Positions 1-9,206 of a stretch of 64,000 bases of DNA are shown here, piece after piece (position 1 is the first letter of the stretch; each line of letters begins with the position of its first letter). Under the pieces are notes generated by a model that saw only the letters and a list, made by a program, of their open reading frames with translations, searched no databases and was not told the DNA's origin. The DNA lies in assembly GCF_004769555.1 (NCBI RefSeq), contig NZ_RQFY01000004.1, positions 434,001-498,000 on the forward strand. Direction: 5' to 3'. A program made the translations under genes and the position numbers. This stretch comes from Leptospira koniambonensis. GTDB lineage: Bacteria > Spirochaetota > Leptospiria > Leptospirales > Leptospiraceae.

Positions 1-1
1 A

Positions 2-166
2 AACGGAGAAAATCGGATCGCGATCTTGATCCCATGTCATAGGATTGTTGGCAAAAGTGGAGATCTAACTGGATACGGCGGAGGTCTTTGGAGAAAAAAA
101 TTCCTGCTCGAGTTAGAGCAAAAATTTTCTGATTCTCCTACCTTACCTTTTTTCCGAGGTGAATGA
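2..166 (+). CDS. ogt: methylated-DNA--protein-cysteine S-methyltransferase, C-terminal fragment
   Basis: Only the last 54 codons lie in the window; the gene begins upstream. The visible part carries the alkyl-acceptor motif PCHRIVG (the Cys codon is at 35-37) followed by GDLTGYGGGLWRKKFLLELE-like sequence, which is diagnostic of the Ogt/Ada-C family. These suicide proteins move an alkyl group from O6-alkylguanine in DNA to their own cysteine. Translation is open from position 2 to a TGA at 164-166. The last 29 bases overlap the convergent dihydroorotase gene tail to tail. The family is clear from the motif; the choice of the name ogt rather than an Ada-type fusion cannot be settled because the N-terminus is missing. 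Confidence 0.9.
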   Translation, partial: NGENRIAILIPCHRIVGKSGDLTGYGGGLWRKKFLLELEQKFSDSPTLPFFRGE

Positions 167-1406
167 CAGATATTATACTCCCTGGGAATATAACGCCTTC
201 GAAAGGAGACCACCCACTCTTACTTTTTATATCTTCTTTTTTGAATGTAGTTGGAGTTTCAAAATCTAGAATAGTAAAACTTCCGCAATAACCTTCTTCG
301 ATCTTTCCAAAACCTTTTCCGTATTCTTTAGGCAAAAACTCAGCTACAAAATCTCCAGGATTCTCTGCACAGATCTCTGAAATTTTTTCCAGAGAAATCC
401 CTGCCGTCTTATGCAACCAAGTCACGAATAAAGAATAAGTGTCGAGTTGTGAAATACCGGATGTACCTTTTAGTTTTTCTTCAATAGAATGAGGAGCATG
501 ATCAGTAGCTAAGAAATCGATCCAACCCTCTTTGACTCCTTGGAGTAAAGCATCCTTGTCTTCAGGTCCTCTTAAAGGTGGATTCATTTGGAACCAATGT
601 CGATTTTCGTCGGTGAGCATGGTTCTATCAAAGTATAAATGAGTAGGAGTCACTTCACATTTTACTTTGACTCCTCTCTTTCTAGCATCTATGATCTTCT
701 TTAAACCTTCTTCCGTAGAATAATGGCATAACTTTCCGACCAGTTCATATTTTTCGATCAAATATAGTGCAAAGTCAGTAGCTAAAGTTTCAGCAATAGC
801 GGGCCTTCTATCCTCATGATATGTTTCGTTTTGGCTTTTTTCTAAAATTTCAGGATCTTCACAATGAAAACTAATATTACATCCTTTGTAATGACGGATC
901 GTTTCTTCTAATTGCTCATTGGAATAAAAAAATAATTCTCCGATCGAAGGACCCATGAACGCTTTATACGGAACATGAGCCTTTAGAGGTTTTGTATGAG
1001 GACCTATACCTGCATATAAAGTGATACGAACTGGAGAATGATCCGCGAGTTCTCTCTTTTTAGAGTAAGTAATATCGTCAGTAGGAGGAATAGGATTATT
1101 AGGCATGTCCGCGATATGGATCACACCTCCATTGATCGCTGCATTTCCGGCAGATAAAAAATCTTCTTTGTATTTATGTTTTCCAGATTCATCTTCTCTT
1201 GCATGCACATGAATATCGCCGAAACCAGAAAAAATCGTAAACTTATCTGGATCAAATGCCAATTCCTCCACATTAGAAGATTGTAATACTTTGTCTTTTT
1301 GGATAGAAACTATGAGGCCTGTTTTTGGGTCCAGCTCCACTGTACCTATAAAAGAACCTTTGGAGTTTTGGAATTTTCCCGAAATTTTCCGGATTTGAGG
1401 AGCCAT
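138..1406 (-). CDS. pyrC: dihydroorotase (class I amidohydrolase)
   Basis: A 422-residue amidohydrolase that should interconvert carbamoyl-aspartate and dihydroorotate in cytoplasmic pyrimidine synthesis. The metal-binding DIHVH motif is at residues 64-68, followed by an HARE segment, a PNNPIPPT loop, FHCED and CHYST histidines in the middle, EVTPTHL, FQMNPPLR and the late ATDHAPHS motif holding the catalytic Asp. Length and order of motifs fit class I dihydroorotases. One caution: the usual carboxylated lysine region reads KAFMGPSIG, so K is present. The gene starts 14 bp from the stop of the membrane-protein gene upstream on the same strand, so the two may be cotranscribed. A related hydantoinase or allantoinase is possible but less likely given the PNN and NPPLR motifs. 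Confidence 0.88.
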   Translation of the reverse strand: MAPQIRKISGKFQNSKGSFIGTVELDPKTGLIVSIQKDKVLQSSNVEELAFDPDKFTIFSGFGDIHVHAREDESGKHKYKEDFLSAGNAAINGGVIHIADMPNNPIPPTDDITYSKKRELADHSPVRITLYAGIGPHTKPLKAHVPYKAFMGPSIGELFFYSNEQLEETIRHYKGCNISFHCEDPEILEKSQNETYHEDRRPAIAETLATDFALYLIEKYELVGKLCHYSTEEGLKKIIDARKRGVKVKCEVTPTHLYFDRTMLTDENRHWFQMNPPLRGPEDKDALLQGVKEGWIDFLATDHAPHSIEEKLKGTSGISQLDTYSLFVTWLHKTAGISLEKISEICAENPGDFVAEFLPKEYGKGFGKIEEGYCGSFTILDFETPTTFKKEDIKSKSGWSPFEGVIFPGSIISVIHLGKKVR

Positions 1407-1420
1407 TAACCCAGTTTATC

Positions 1421-3577
1421 TCAGGCGCCTTTTTTTTCTATCGCATTCAAAAGTTTCGTAATTGCGGCAGAAGGTCCCTGCTCTTTACGAATTTCTATAG
1501 CAAGATCCCTGGCCTCATCCAAACGATTAGTATGATAATACATATCTGCAAGATGCAGATTGTTTTGAGCATGGCCCTCAGAGATTGATCTCAATTCTTC
1601 CGACAAACGGATAGCTTCTTGGATATCTCCCATTTTTTTAGCACAATAAGAGAGTATAAAAAGCATCTCAGGATCTTTCACGATGCCCATCTCTCTTAAT
1701 TCTTGCGCTGCCATATAAGCAGTTTGATAATCCTTGATCTTCAATCCAAGTTTTAAGATTAACTTAGAACGAACTGGATGTGAATCTTGGCTTCCTTGTA
1801 GATCAGAAAGGAACCTTCTTAATTCTGAAACTGAACTGGTCTTTTTGATCCGATCTGAAATCTCTTTCCAAGATGAAATTCCTCCACCAGATTTGGACGG
1901 AGATTCACTCCGACTAAAAGAAGAATATTCAGAACTTGCCTCCGTTCGGATAGACTGGACCATTCTATTAAATTGATCCGCTAAACTTCCAATCTCATCC
2001 CAAGCTTCTGGATGTAGTTCTCTTTGTAGATCTCCTTCAGTAGCAAGCTCCAAAGCAGAATATAATCTATCCAAAGGATGGATCACAAAGAAGGAGAAAA
2101 ATGAATTGATCGCGATAGAAAAAAGAAGAATACAAACTAAAAATGCAAGAACTGGCTTTTTCAATAATCCAGTCTCAAAAGCTAAAAATTCCTGATAAGG
2201 AATTCCGATCTCTTTTACTTGGGTTTTACCTGGAGATTTTTGAATTATAGAATAATAATATTCTCCCATCGCAAGTCCGGGAATCCTTCTAAATCGAGGC
2301 TCTCCTTCTGGGACAAGTTCCCTCATTTGATCCAATGTAAAACTTCGTAATGCCTCTCCTTCTGCCGAAGAATTTTTAACAGAGCCGGAAAGTATTTTTA
2401 AGAATAATGCAAACTTCTCCTCTTTACCTTCAGGAGAGATTTGTTCCAAAATCCCGTCTCGGATATCTTTAGGTGGAAGGCTTTTGATCTTTTTACGGAC
2501 CTTCTCCAAACCTTTGGAAAAATTAATTAGGTTTTCAGAATATTTCTCTGAACCTTTTAAAGACTCAGCAACCTTTGCATAAGAAGGGAATTCTTTATTT
2601 AAAGCAGATGGATTATTCCAAATGAAGGAAAGGATCAGATCTCTTTTGGATTCTACAAAAAAAGAAGTCTCCAACCCGCCGGAAGCAGTTAGAACAAATC
2701 CATCATTGTCTTGAACAGAAAGTAAATAAGAATCAGGAGATAGATCCTGAGCCTTCAATCTTTCCTTTACTGTTTCATTAAAGGATTCTAATCCAGGTTG
2801 TAAGAATAACCAACTACTTCCTTGGAATACGAATAATAATAACAATACGATCCCAAGTAGAATGGGAGATCTAAGACTGAAAGCTTCTCCGGAGGCTCTC
2901 AAATGGATCAACCACGCTAGAAATAATGCAGTTAAAAAAATAGGATTCCAAAAAGAAAGGCCGATAGCCCTATCTATCGGATAAGCAATTTCTTTTAAAT
3001 GAAAAAGTATCGTTGTTCCAAGAAGAAGTAAAAAAGGCACCCAAAGAGAAAGTGCCATTAGCTGAATATCTGATCTATGAGCTTGAAAACCTCTCCAAAC
3101 ACCGAAGAGCAATATTACAGAAACATAAATGATCCCGAACCAGAATATAATTCTTTCGTCGGCCCGATGGATTACGTCGTAAACTCCTCCACCAAAATCA
3201 TAAACAGGTTTCGCAAATATTGTTCCTACTATATGAAGGACCAATATACTTAAGGCCAGAAAATATCCGGCGCCTAATAAAATCCTTCCTGTCTTTTCAG
3301 AAGCTTGTGAATTCAGTAGGAAAAAGTATAAACATAGATGGGCGCATAGTAAAAACGCAGAAGGTAAAGAAAGCCATCTATGTAAAAAAGAAAGAGGGTG
3401 AAAGAAAGAAGTCCCGAGTAAAAAGGAAAGCTCGAGTAACGCGCAGTATAAGAATACCCAGCCTAAATGTAAGGTTGTTTCGTATTTTTCCTTTCTAATT
3501 AAAAGAAAAAAAGCGCAGAGCCCGGAAAGAAGAAATCCGGTAAGATAACTGACGCTGGAAAAAGTTAAAACAGCCAT
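1421..3577 (-). CDS. membrane protein with HAMP domain and C-terminal TPR-like repeats
   Basis: A 718-residue protein not recognised as a named family. The N-terminal ~230 residues hold about seven hydrophobic segments, followed by another near 235-258, a probable extracytoplasmic domain (~260-470), a further membrane segment around 475-497 and a HAMP linker ending in the typical EIGSLADQFNRMV stretch. After a Ser-rich linker, the last ~140 residues look like TPR helices (for example LFILSYCAKKMGD and ADMYYHTNRLDEA). There is no kinase, cyclase or methyl-accepting module, so the output is unclear; it may pass a membrane signal to a TPR-bound partner. It lies 14 bp from the small membrane-protein gene upstream and 14 bp from pyrC downstream, in one probable operon. 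Confidence 0.75.
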   Translation of the reverse strand: MAVLTFSSVSYLTGFLLSGLCAFFLLIRKEKYETTLHLGWVFLYCALLELSFLLGTSFFHPLSFLHRWLSLPSAFLLCAHLCLYFFLLNSQASEKTGRILLGAGYFLALSILVLHIVGTIFAKPVYDFGGGVYDVIHRADERIIFWFGIIYVSVILLFGVWRGFQAHRSDIQLMALSLWVPFLLLLGTTILFHLKEIAYPIDRAIGLSFWNPIFLTALFLAWLIHLRASGEAFSLRSPILLGIVLLLLFVFQGSSWLFLQPGLESFNETVKERLKAQDLSPDSYLLSVQDNDGFVLTASGGLETSFFVESKRDLILSFIWNNPSALNKEFPSYAKVAESLKGSEKYSENLINFSKGLEKVRKKIKSLPPKDIRDGILEQISPEGKEEKFALFLKILSGSVKNSSAEGEALRSFTLDQMRELVPEGEPRFRRIPGLAMGEYYYSIIQKSPGKTQVKEIGIPYQEFLAFETGLLKKPVLAFLVCILLFSIAINSFFSFFVIHPLDRLYSALELATEGDLQRELHPEAWDEIGSLADQFNRMVQSIRTEASSEYSSFSRSESPSKSGGGISSWKEISDRIKKTSSVSELRRFLSDLQGSQDSHPVRSKLILKLGLKIKDYQTAYMAAQELREMGIVKDPEMLFILSYCAKKMGDIQEAIRLSEELRSISEGHAQNNLHLADMYYHTNRLDEARDLAIEIRKEQGPSAAITKLLNAIEKKGA

Positions 3578-3591
3578 GATGGTTCAAAGCA

Positions 3592-4179
3592 TCATTTCAC
3601 ACAAATTACTGCGAATTTGTTTGTGCTGGGACTTGGAGAAAAGTCTCCACTGCCTAAGTTTACGGTCATATAGTCCCCTTTATCTCCTGCGGCACTCGTA
3701 GACCAAAACAATCCGATAGTTTTAACCTTCTTGTCTGCTCTTTTGGAGAATGTTTTAAGCTCTTCCTTGTCTGGAAGTCTCTTTCTTCTGGAAGAACAAT
3801 AACGAACTGCATCTTCCCAAGCAACTGGAGATCCAGCTTCTTCATCCCAACCATGTTTTCCATAAACAGGGGTTTTATCCAAATATTCCTGAACGATAAA
3901 ATATCCGAAAAATACGATCAATGCTACTGCGAGAAACCCAATCACTTTTACAAGAGTTCCCGAACTTCCTCCGGATTGTTGAGGAGCCTTCATTGGAAGT
4001 TCTTTCATCGTTTCTGAAATTTTAGTAGCTACAGTATGCTGTTGGTGACGATTCGGACGACCATGCTCCGGTCTTTTTTTCTGCTGATGCCCGCGGGTTC
4101 CTCCGCCTGGATGTTTGTGGGAAGATTCTTGTTTTTTATTCCCTGAGGTTTTGCGAGGAGGCTTACGACGGTTCGCCAT
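3592..4179 (-). CDS. single-pass membrane protein with DUF1566/Lcl-like C-terminal domain
   Basis: A 195-residue protein. The first ~75 residues are very basic and rich in Lys, His, Gln and Gly, so this part is likely cytoplasmic and could bind nucleic acid or another polyanion. A single hydrophobic helix (VIGFLAVALIVFFGYFIV) follows at about residues 83-101. The C-terminal extracytoplasmic part contains WEDAVRYCSSRRKRLPDKEEL and a late FAVICVK, which resembles the Lcl/DUF1566 fold where WxDAxxYC and RLPxxxEL are typical. Function unknown. It is the first gene of a minus-strand group that continues into the HAMP/TPR gene and is divergent from hom. Confidence 0.72.
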   Translation of the reverse strand: MANRRKPPRKTSGNKKQESSHKHPGGGTRGHQQKKRPEHGRPNRHQQHTVATKISETMKELPMKAPQQSGGSSGTLVKVIGFLAVALIVFFGYFIVQEYLDKTPVYGKHGWDEEAGSPVAWEDAVRYCSSRRKRLPDKEELKTFSKRADKKVKTIGLFWSTSAAGDKGDYMTVNLGSGDFSPSPSTNKFAVICVK

Positions 4180-4382
4180 AAAGTGGGTTATCCTTTCAGT
4201 CGATGGATTTGGACCTGTTTATTCTAAACGGTCCTAAACGAATTTTAAAATCGTCCGTAAAAGAATCTCTACCAAGACTAGCTCATTTAGTAAAGAAAAA
4301 ACCGCCAGGTCGAAAGGAAAGCCTCTATACATACTTAAAAAAGGTCGAATGTTTCCAGTATAGCCGAAAGGATTGTCCCAGA

Positions 4383-5672
4383 ATGCAGACGATTCGAATC
4401 GGATTAATTGGCGCAGGCACGGTCGGCTCAGGAGTTCTTAAAATTCTTTCGGAAGAATCCGCAAGATTCGAAAAAGAATACGGTATCTCTCTAAATGTAC
4501 ATACTATTTGTACCAGAACTCCCTCTAAAATCGCCCCTATTTCTAAATTATTTTCCAAAGTAAAAATAACTGACGATTACAAACAAGTGGTGGGAAACCC
4601 CGAAATCGATACGATCATCGAACTTGTTGGAGGTACGACAATCTCCGAAGAGATCGTACTAGGTGCTTTACAATCCAAACAAACAGTAATTACAGCTAAC
4701 AAGGCACTTCTTTCCGAAAAAGGAGAGGTCATTTATAAAACTGCAGAAGAGAACCAAACAGAAATTGGATTCGAAGCTTCTGTTGGTGGTTCTATTCCGA
4801 TCATCCGAGCCATACGAAATTGTTTGGCGGGAGATAAGGTTCTAGGACTTTATGGGATCTTAAACGGAACAACTAACTTCATTCTTTCCAAAATGGAAAC
4901 AGAAGGTTTAGATTATAAAGAAGCTCTAAAACTCGCCCAGGAAAAGGGATTTGCAGAAGCTGATCCAAGCTTCGACGTAGAAGGTATAGATACAGCTCAT
5001 AAGATCAGTATTTTAGGATCTTTAGCCTTCGGAGAAAAAATCCCTCTCCAAAACATAGTGGTCGAAGGTATAACAAAGATTACACGACTAGACATCGCAT
5101 TTGCTTCTGATCTGGGTTATAGGATCAAGTTACTCGGCCTTGTAAGAAAATTAGATGGAAAGGTAGAAGCCAGAGTCCAGCCTGTAATGATCCCAAAACA
5201 TCATGCGTTTGCAAGTGTGATGAATGAGACAAATGCAGTGTATTACAAGACTGCATTTGCAGGCCCGGGTCTGATCGTGGGAAAAGGTGCAGGCGCATTG
5301 CCAACTGCGTCCGCAGTGGTTTCGGATCTGATCTATTACAGCTCAAGACGGGGCAAAAATCTTCCGATGGAAAGGAACAGATTTCCAAAAGCCTCTATAT
5401 CTGAAGCCAACCAAACAGAAGCTAGATATTATCTGAGATTTAATACCTTGGACCAGCCAGGGGTTTTAGCGGAAATTGCAAAAGATTTGGGAACAAACGG
5501 AGTATCTATTTCTTCTGTTCGCCAAAACGAATCTGAAAAGGAACCTGCAGAAGTAGTCGTGGTCACACATCCATGCGTGGAAGCTTCGATTTCTGCGTCT
5601 TTAGGAAGGATAGATGCTTCCGAAGTGGTATTAGAACCCTCGGTCGCGATCCGCTTAGAAGACAAATTGTAA
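4383..5672 (+). CDS. hom: homoserine dehydrogenase with C-terminal ACT domain
   Basis: Reduces aspartate semialdehyde to homoserine with NAD(P)H, on the way to threonine and methionine. The N-terminal Rossmann motif is [11 protein letters not shown], followed by [33 protein letters not shown] and the catalytic-domain segment [18 protein letters not shown]. The last ~80 residues form an ACT domain ([18 protein letters not shown]), which in this family usually binds threonine for feedback control. I chose the ATG at 4383 because it starts directly at the Rossmann strand, gives the usual length of 429 residues and has AAAGGA about 10 bp upstream; the frame stays open upstream to an ATG at 4203, but those 60 codons do not look like the family. 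The next gene starts 4 bp after the stop. Confidence 0.93.
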   Translation: MQTIRIGLIGAGTVGSGVLKILSEESARFEKEYGISLNVHTICTRTPSKIAPISKLFSKVKITDDYKQVVGNPEIDTIIELVGGTTISEEIVLGALQSKQTVITANKALLSEKGEVIYKTAEENQTEIGFEASVGGSIPIIRAIRNCLAGDKVLGLYGILNGTTNFILSKMETEGLDYKEALKLAQEKGFAEADPSFDVEGIDTAHKISILGSLAFGEKIPLQNIVVEGITKITRLDIAFASDLGYRIKLLGLVRKLDGKVEARVQPVMIPKHHAFASVMNETNAVYYKTAFAGPGLIVGKGAGALPTASAVVSDLIYYSSRRGKNLPMERNRFPKASISEANQTEARYYLRFNTLDQPGVLAEIAKDLGTNGVSISSVRQNESEKEPAEVVVVTHPCVEASISASLGRIDASEVVLEPSVAIRLEDKL

Positions 5673-5676
5673 AAGT

Positions 5677-6006
5677 ATGAACGAATTTCCCTGCACATTA
5701 TCCTTACATGAAGGATTCGGGGATTCACATTTGGATTTATTTTTGGATATTGACGGAATTTCTCGTCTAATCACCTTCGGAACAGTCGCTTCTTATTGGG
5801 AATTGCTCCAAAGTGGATCGAAAATAACTTTTCAAAGAAAGAATGATCACAGAAGGATCTATCTGGACTTAGAAGGCGAAATCGAAGAGAAAGGACGACT
5901 TAGGATACTTTACCGCGGATCCGCCAAAACGGATTCCAAACCGGAAGAAGTCTCCGGATGGACGGAATTGACAGCCACCATCAAAGATGGAACAATGATG
6001 CTTTAA
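5677..6006 (+). CDS. small protein resembling the LigD 3'-phosphoesterase domain
   Basis: A 109-residue protein with no name I can give firmly. Two segments match the pattern of small proteins related to the DNA ligase D phosphoesterase domain: [15 protein letters not shown] near residue 17, where the family has a His-x-Asp-hydrophobic strand followed by a gly-rich turn and a rTW-like segment, and [25 protein letters not shown] near residue 57. The enzyme family uses histidines around the first strand for metal binding; only part of that set is visible, so catalysis is doubtful. It sits between hom and a STAS gene with gaps of 4 and 16 bp, so it is probably cotranscribed with them. Confidence 0.5.
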   Translation: MNEFPCTLSLHEGFGDSHLDLFLDIDGISRLITFGTVASYWELLQSGSKITFQRKNDHRRIYLDLEGEIEEKGRLRILYRGSAKTDSKPEEVSGWTELTATIKDGTMML

Positions 6007-6022
6007 CGCGGATCGGGACAAA

Positions 6023-6394
6023 ATGGCAAAAACGGAATTCGAAGGCCTTTACATAGAAACTAAAAGAGACTCCGTCGGAGACAAAGAAGTTTTAGTCGTC
6101 ATCATGAACGGAAAAGTGACGAATTCAAACGCTTTCGAAATTTCCAGAAAGATCAATTTCGTTTTCGACGAAGGGATCTACGAGATCATCTTAGACCTTT
6201 CTTCTTTGGAATATATCAATAGTGTTGGAGTTGCGACGCTTCTAACCTTGATCAAAACTGTAGACCAGCATAACGGAAAGATCGTGATCGGAGGATTGAA
6301 TCACTTCTTAGAGAATGTGATCCGATTGATGGAATTACCTAAAAAGGTAGCGATCTATCATACTCTGGACGAGGCCAAAACGGTTTTTAAATAA
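6023..6394 (+). CDS. STAS-domain protein, anti-sigma-factor-antagonist type
   Basis: A 123-residue single STAS domain of the SpoIIAA/RsbV type. The motif [14 protein letters not shown] places the candidate phosphorylatable serine at residue 67, preceded by the usual DLSSLE strand. Such proteins act in partner switching: unphosphorylated they bind a serine kinase (anti-sigma factor or similar), and phosphorylation releases the kinase. No kinase or PP2C phosphatase gene is nearby, so its partner must be encoded elsewhere. It is the third gene of a probable operon with hom. Its stop overlaps the convergent coaB gene by 8 bp. Confidence 0.88.
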   Translation: MAKTEFEGLYIETKRDSVGDKEVLVVIMNGKVTNSNAFEISRKINFVFDEGIYEIILDLSSLEYINSVGVATLLTLIKTVDQHNGKIVIGGLNHFLENVIRLMELPKKVAIYHTLDEAKTVFK

Positions 6395-7073
6395 TACTTT
6401 CTTGTTTAGAAAGAATATCTAAATATTCTAAAATACCTTTTGCAATGGTCTCCTTAGAAGCGGGACCAATTTCCTTTTTAGAACCTTCTTTTCCAAAAAT
6501 GATAACACTTGTATCCAAGTCTCCAAAACCTTTGGAGTCTTTGCCCACGTAATTCCCTACTATAAAATCCAGATTTTTTCTTTTAAGTTTACCAAGTGCA
6601 TTTTGGTCCAATAGATCTGTTTCAGCGGAGAAGCCTATACGTAGCACATCTTTCAGATTTTCTGCCTGGATCTTTTCTTGAACCGAAACAAGTATGTCCG
6701 GATTTTTGATCAGTTCCAGAACTAAGGTGTCGCTACCTTCTTCTTTTTTGATCTTGGATTCATTTGCATTTTTAGGGCGAAAATCAGCAGGTGCAGCTGC
6801 CATAATAAGGATAGAAGAAGAAGTAACTTCTTTCAAGACCGCGTCTCTCATTTCCAGAGTAGTTTCTACCTTTACAACTCTTGCGCCTTTAGGTTCAGAA
6901 TATTTTGGCTCAGTCAAACCACGAATATAAACTACATCTTTTACTAAATGAGTCGCTTCTTCTGCTAAACAATATCCCATTTTTCCAGAAGAAGCATTCG
7001 AAATAAAACGAACTGGATCGATCCACTCTCTGGTAGGTCCTGAGCTTATTATAATTTTTGAATATTTAGCCAA
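6387..7073 (-). CDS. coaB: phosphopantothenate--cysteine ligase (CoaB domain as a separate protein)
   Basis: A 228-residue protein covering only the CoaB half of bacterial CoaBC. It couples 4'-phosphopantothenate with cysteine, using CTP in most bacteria. Visible motifs are [22 protein letters not shown] (the SNxSSGKMG turn binds phosphopantothenate), [27 protein letters not shown], and [13 protein letters not shown] with the conserved lysine. Residue types agree with E. coli CoaB. It lies 11 bp downstream of coaC on the same strand, so the two steps are encoded by adjacent genes instead of one fused gene. Both have their own start codon and complete domains. Confidence 0.9.
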   Translation of the reverse strand: MAKYSKIIISSGPTREWIDPVRFISNASSGKMGYCLAEEATHLVKDVVYIRGLTEPKYSEPKGARVVKVETTLEMRDAVLKEVTSSSILIMAAAPADFRPKNANESKIKKEEGSDTLVLELIKNPDILVSVQEKIQAENLKDVLRIGFSAETDLLDQNALGKLKRKNLDFIVGNYVGKDSKGFGDLDTSVIIFGKEGSKKEIGPASKETIAKGILEYLDILSKQESII

Positions 7074-7084
7074 GATAAAATATC

Positions 7085-7624
7085 TTACTTAGAAGTTTTT
7101 AGGTACTGTTCCAGGATCTTTTTTTGCATTACTGGAACATCTGCAAGTTTGCCATAACCTTCGTCACCGCAGACCACAACTCCTTCTTGGGGATCTAAGA
7201 TAATCACTCCGTCTTCTTTCAAACGTGCTAGATTTCTTTGTGTGGCAGGATGAGTGAACATATTCGGATTCATTGCAGGAGCAACTAATACAGGACATTT
7301 CGCAGCGAGATAGGTAGAAGTTACAAGATCGTCCGCAATTCCATTCGCCATTTTTGCGATAATATTTGCGGTAGCAGGAACAACAGCGATTACAGCTGCA
7401 CGATTTCTTGCATCAATATGAGCCATTCCCTGCTCATATTCATCTACCTGGACTTTTTTACCTGTAAGTGCCTCGAATGTGATCGGACCAATAAACTTGG
7501 TAGCATTCTGGGTCATGATCACAGAAACAGGATAACCTTCTTTAGTAAGATTACGCACAAGTTCGCAGGCTCTAAAAGCTGCGATACTTCCGCTGACTGC
7601 AATCAGAATATCCTTTTTGTCCAT
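7085..7624 (-). CDS. coaC: phosphopantothenoylcysteine decarboxylase (CoaC domain as a separate protein)
   Basis: A 179-residue flavoprotein of the HFCD family that decarboxylates phosphopantothenoylcysteine to phosphopantetheine in coenzyme A synthesis. The FMN-binding start is [15 protein letters not shown]; the catalytic His is in MAHIDARN, the substrate-clamp PAMNPNM motif carries the expected Asn, and the catalytic Cys is in [11 protein letters not shown]. All three active-site residue types known from E. coli Dfp are present. First gene of the coaC-coaB pair, 36 bp downstream of the CNNM-type gene's start side, which is read in the same direction. Confidence 0.92.
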   Translation of the reverse strand: MDKKDILIAVSGSIAAFRACELVRNLTKEGYPVSVIMTQNATKFIGPITFEALTGKKVQVDEYEQGMAHIDARNRAAVIAVVPATANIIAKMANGIADDLVTSTYLAAKCPVLVAPAMNPNMFTHPATQRNLARLKEDGVIILDPQEGVVVCGDEGYGKLADVPVMQKKILEQYLKTSK

Positions 7625-7660
7625 AGTACAGATCCAAAACCAATCTCGTAGATTTACAAC

Positions 7661-8989
7661 TTAAATCGCAAAGGAAGAAGGAGCAGAAAGTCTAGTAAAA
7701 CGAACGGTCATGATCTTATTCCCGTCCATTTTTTCTACGGTCAGTTTACCTTCGGGGATTGCGACTTCAGTTCCTTCCTTAGGCATATCTTCTAACTTCT
7801 CTAAAATAAAACCTGCGATAGTACGGATATCGTTTAACTCGTCTTCTTCGATACCTGTTAGGATCTCTTTTAATTCGTCGAGTTCAGTTTCTCCATCAAT
7901 ATCAAATGCATCGGGAGAATGTGATGGAACTGCATCTGTTTCATGATCGTCAGTCTCGTCCCGGATCTCGCCGAAAACTTCTTCCACTATGTCTTCCATA
8001 GTTAGTAGTCCTGAAACTCCACCATACTCGTCGATCACGATCGCCATATGTTGTTTTGCGACCCGTAATTTCTGGAGAACCTTCTCGATGGACATACCTT
8101 CTGGAACCACGATAGGAGGTTGCATGATTGTAGTTACTTTTGCTTTTTTGTTTCGTTTAGATTCAGAAAGCCAAGCAAGATAAGCCTGAACGTGAATGAT
8201 ACCTACTATATTATCAGTGGTTCCTTCATACACAGGATATCTGGAAAAATGATGTTCTGCGATAATAGAAAGAACCCCATCCATTTGGCTGTCCGCAGGA
8301 ATTCCTACAATACTCAAACGATGTGTCATCACATCCTTAGCTAAATGTTCGGAAAACTGGAAAGTATTTTGGATGATCTGGAATTCTTCCTGATCAATAT
8401 TTCCCTGTTTATTCTGCTCTTGGATCAAGATCATCAATTCTTCTGGAGAATGTATGATACGATGAGAATCTTCTTTAAATCCGATCATTCTCAAAAGGAA
8501 AGTAGTCATTCCATTTAAGAAAAACGTAATAGGGAAAAATAAATAATAAAAGAAGAATATAGGAGCACTTGTAACCAAGGCCATGGTTTCCGTCTTTTGG
8601 ATCGCAACTGTTTTAGGAAGAAGTTCTCCCAAAAGAATATGCAAAAATGTGATCAATGCAAATGAGATCGCTACTGCAACGCCATGAACAGTTAAGTCAG
8701 AATCCGGATAACCTGCGTAGTGAAAAATAGGCTCAATCCAGCTGGATAGATAACCTTCTCCCACCCAACCTAAGAGTAAGCTTGCAATTGTAATCCCCAC
8801 CTGACAGACGGAGAGCATATCATTCAACATGCTTGCCGCTTTTTTAGTGAGAGCGGCCATAGGTCTGCCGTCCCTGATCAATTCTTCCAAACGAGAAGGT
8901 CTGATCGAGACCAGGGCAAACTCTGCGGACACGAAAAATCCGTTGGCAAAGATAAGAAGAAGTATTACGAAAAATCCAATCACGTCCAT
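7661..8989 (-). CDS. CNNM/CorC (HlyC) family membrane protein with CBS pair
   Basis: A 442-residue protein with the standard order of this family: a DUF21/CNNM transmembrane domain (about residues 1-190, beginning [25 protein letters not shown]), two CBS domains (about 205-330, including [27 protein letters not shown]) and a C-terminal CorC_HlyC domain (about 350-430). Members take part in Mg2+ or Co2+ export and ion homeostasis. In spirochetes such genes are often called TlyC hemolysins, but that activity is not well supported and I would not infer it here. The 217 bp ahead of the start hold no gene. Downstream on the same strand come coaC and coaB. Confidence 0.9.
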   Translation of the reverse strand: MDVIGFFVILLLIFANGFFVSAEFALVSIRPSRLEELIRDGRPMAALTKKAASMLNDMLSVCQVGITIASLLLGWVGEGYLSSWIEPIFHYAGYPDSDLTVHGVAVAISFALITFLHILLGELLPKTVAIQKTETMALVTSAPIFFFYYLFFPITFFLNGMTTFLLRMIGFKEDSHRIIHSPEELMILIQEQNKQGNIDQEEFQIIQNTFQFSEHLAKDVMTHRLSIVGIPADSQMDGVLSIIAEHHFSRYPVYEGTTDNIVGIIHVQAYLAWLSESKRNKKAKVTTIMQPPIVVPEGMSIEKVLQKLRVAKQHMAIVIDEYGGVSGLLTMEDIVEEVFGEIRDETDDHETDAVPSHSPDAFDIDGETELDELKEILTGIEEDELNDIRTIAGFILEKLEDMPKEGTEVAIPEGKLTVEKMDGNKIMTVRFTRLSAPSSFAI

Positions 8990-9206
8990 TAACGGTAAGA
9001 TCTTTCGAATATAAAATTTAGGCAGATTGCTAGATCGAAAGAATAAAACAAGGTGGGAAAAATATGGCTTTGGTCCGGAAAATTCCGGCTTCTACTGTCG
9101 GGGTCCATCTATCTGTGATACCATCCCTGAAAAACGGTGCATTGTCGAGTGTTTTGGAGACGAAAAAATGAAAATTTGCTCTTTTATCGAACCGGGTTTA
9201 AGCGGG

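Noticed and set aside
4203..4382. Sixty codons ahead of hom in frame with it.
   Set aside because: They do not resemble homoserine dehydrogenase, and the ATG at 4383 has its own ribosome site and gives the usual length.
6387..7624. A frameshift in a single coaBC gene.
   Set aside because: Both halves have a start codon, complete domains and intact active-site residues, so two genes is the simpler reading.
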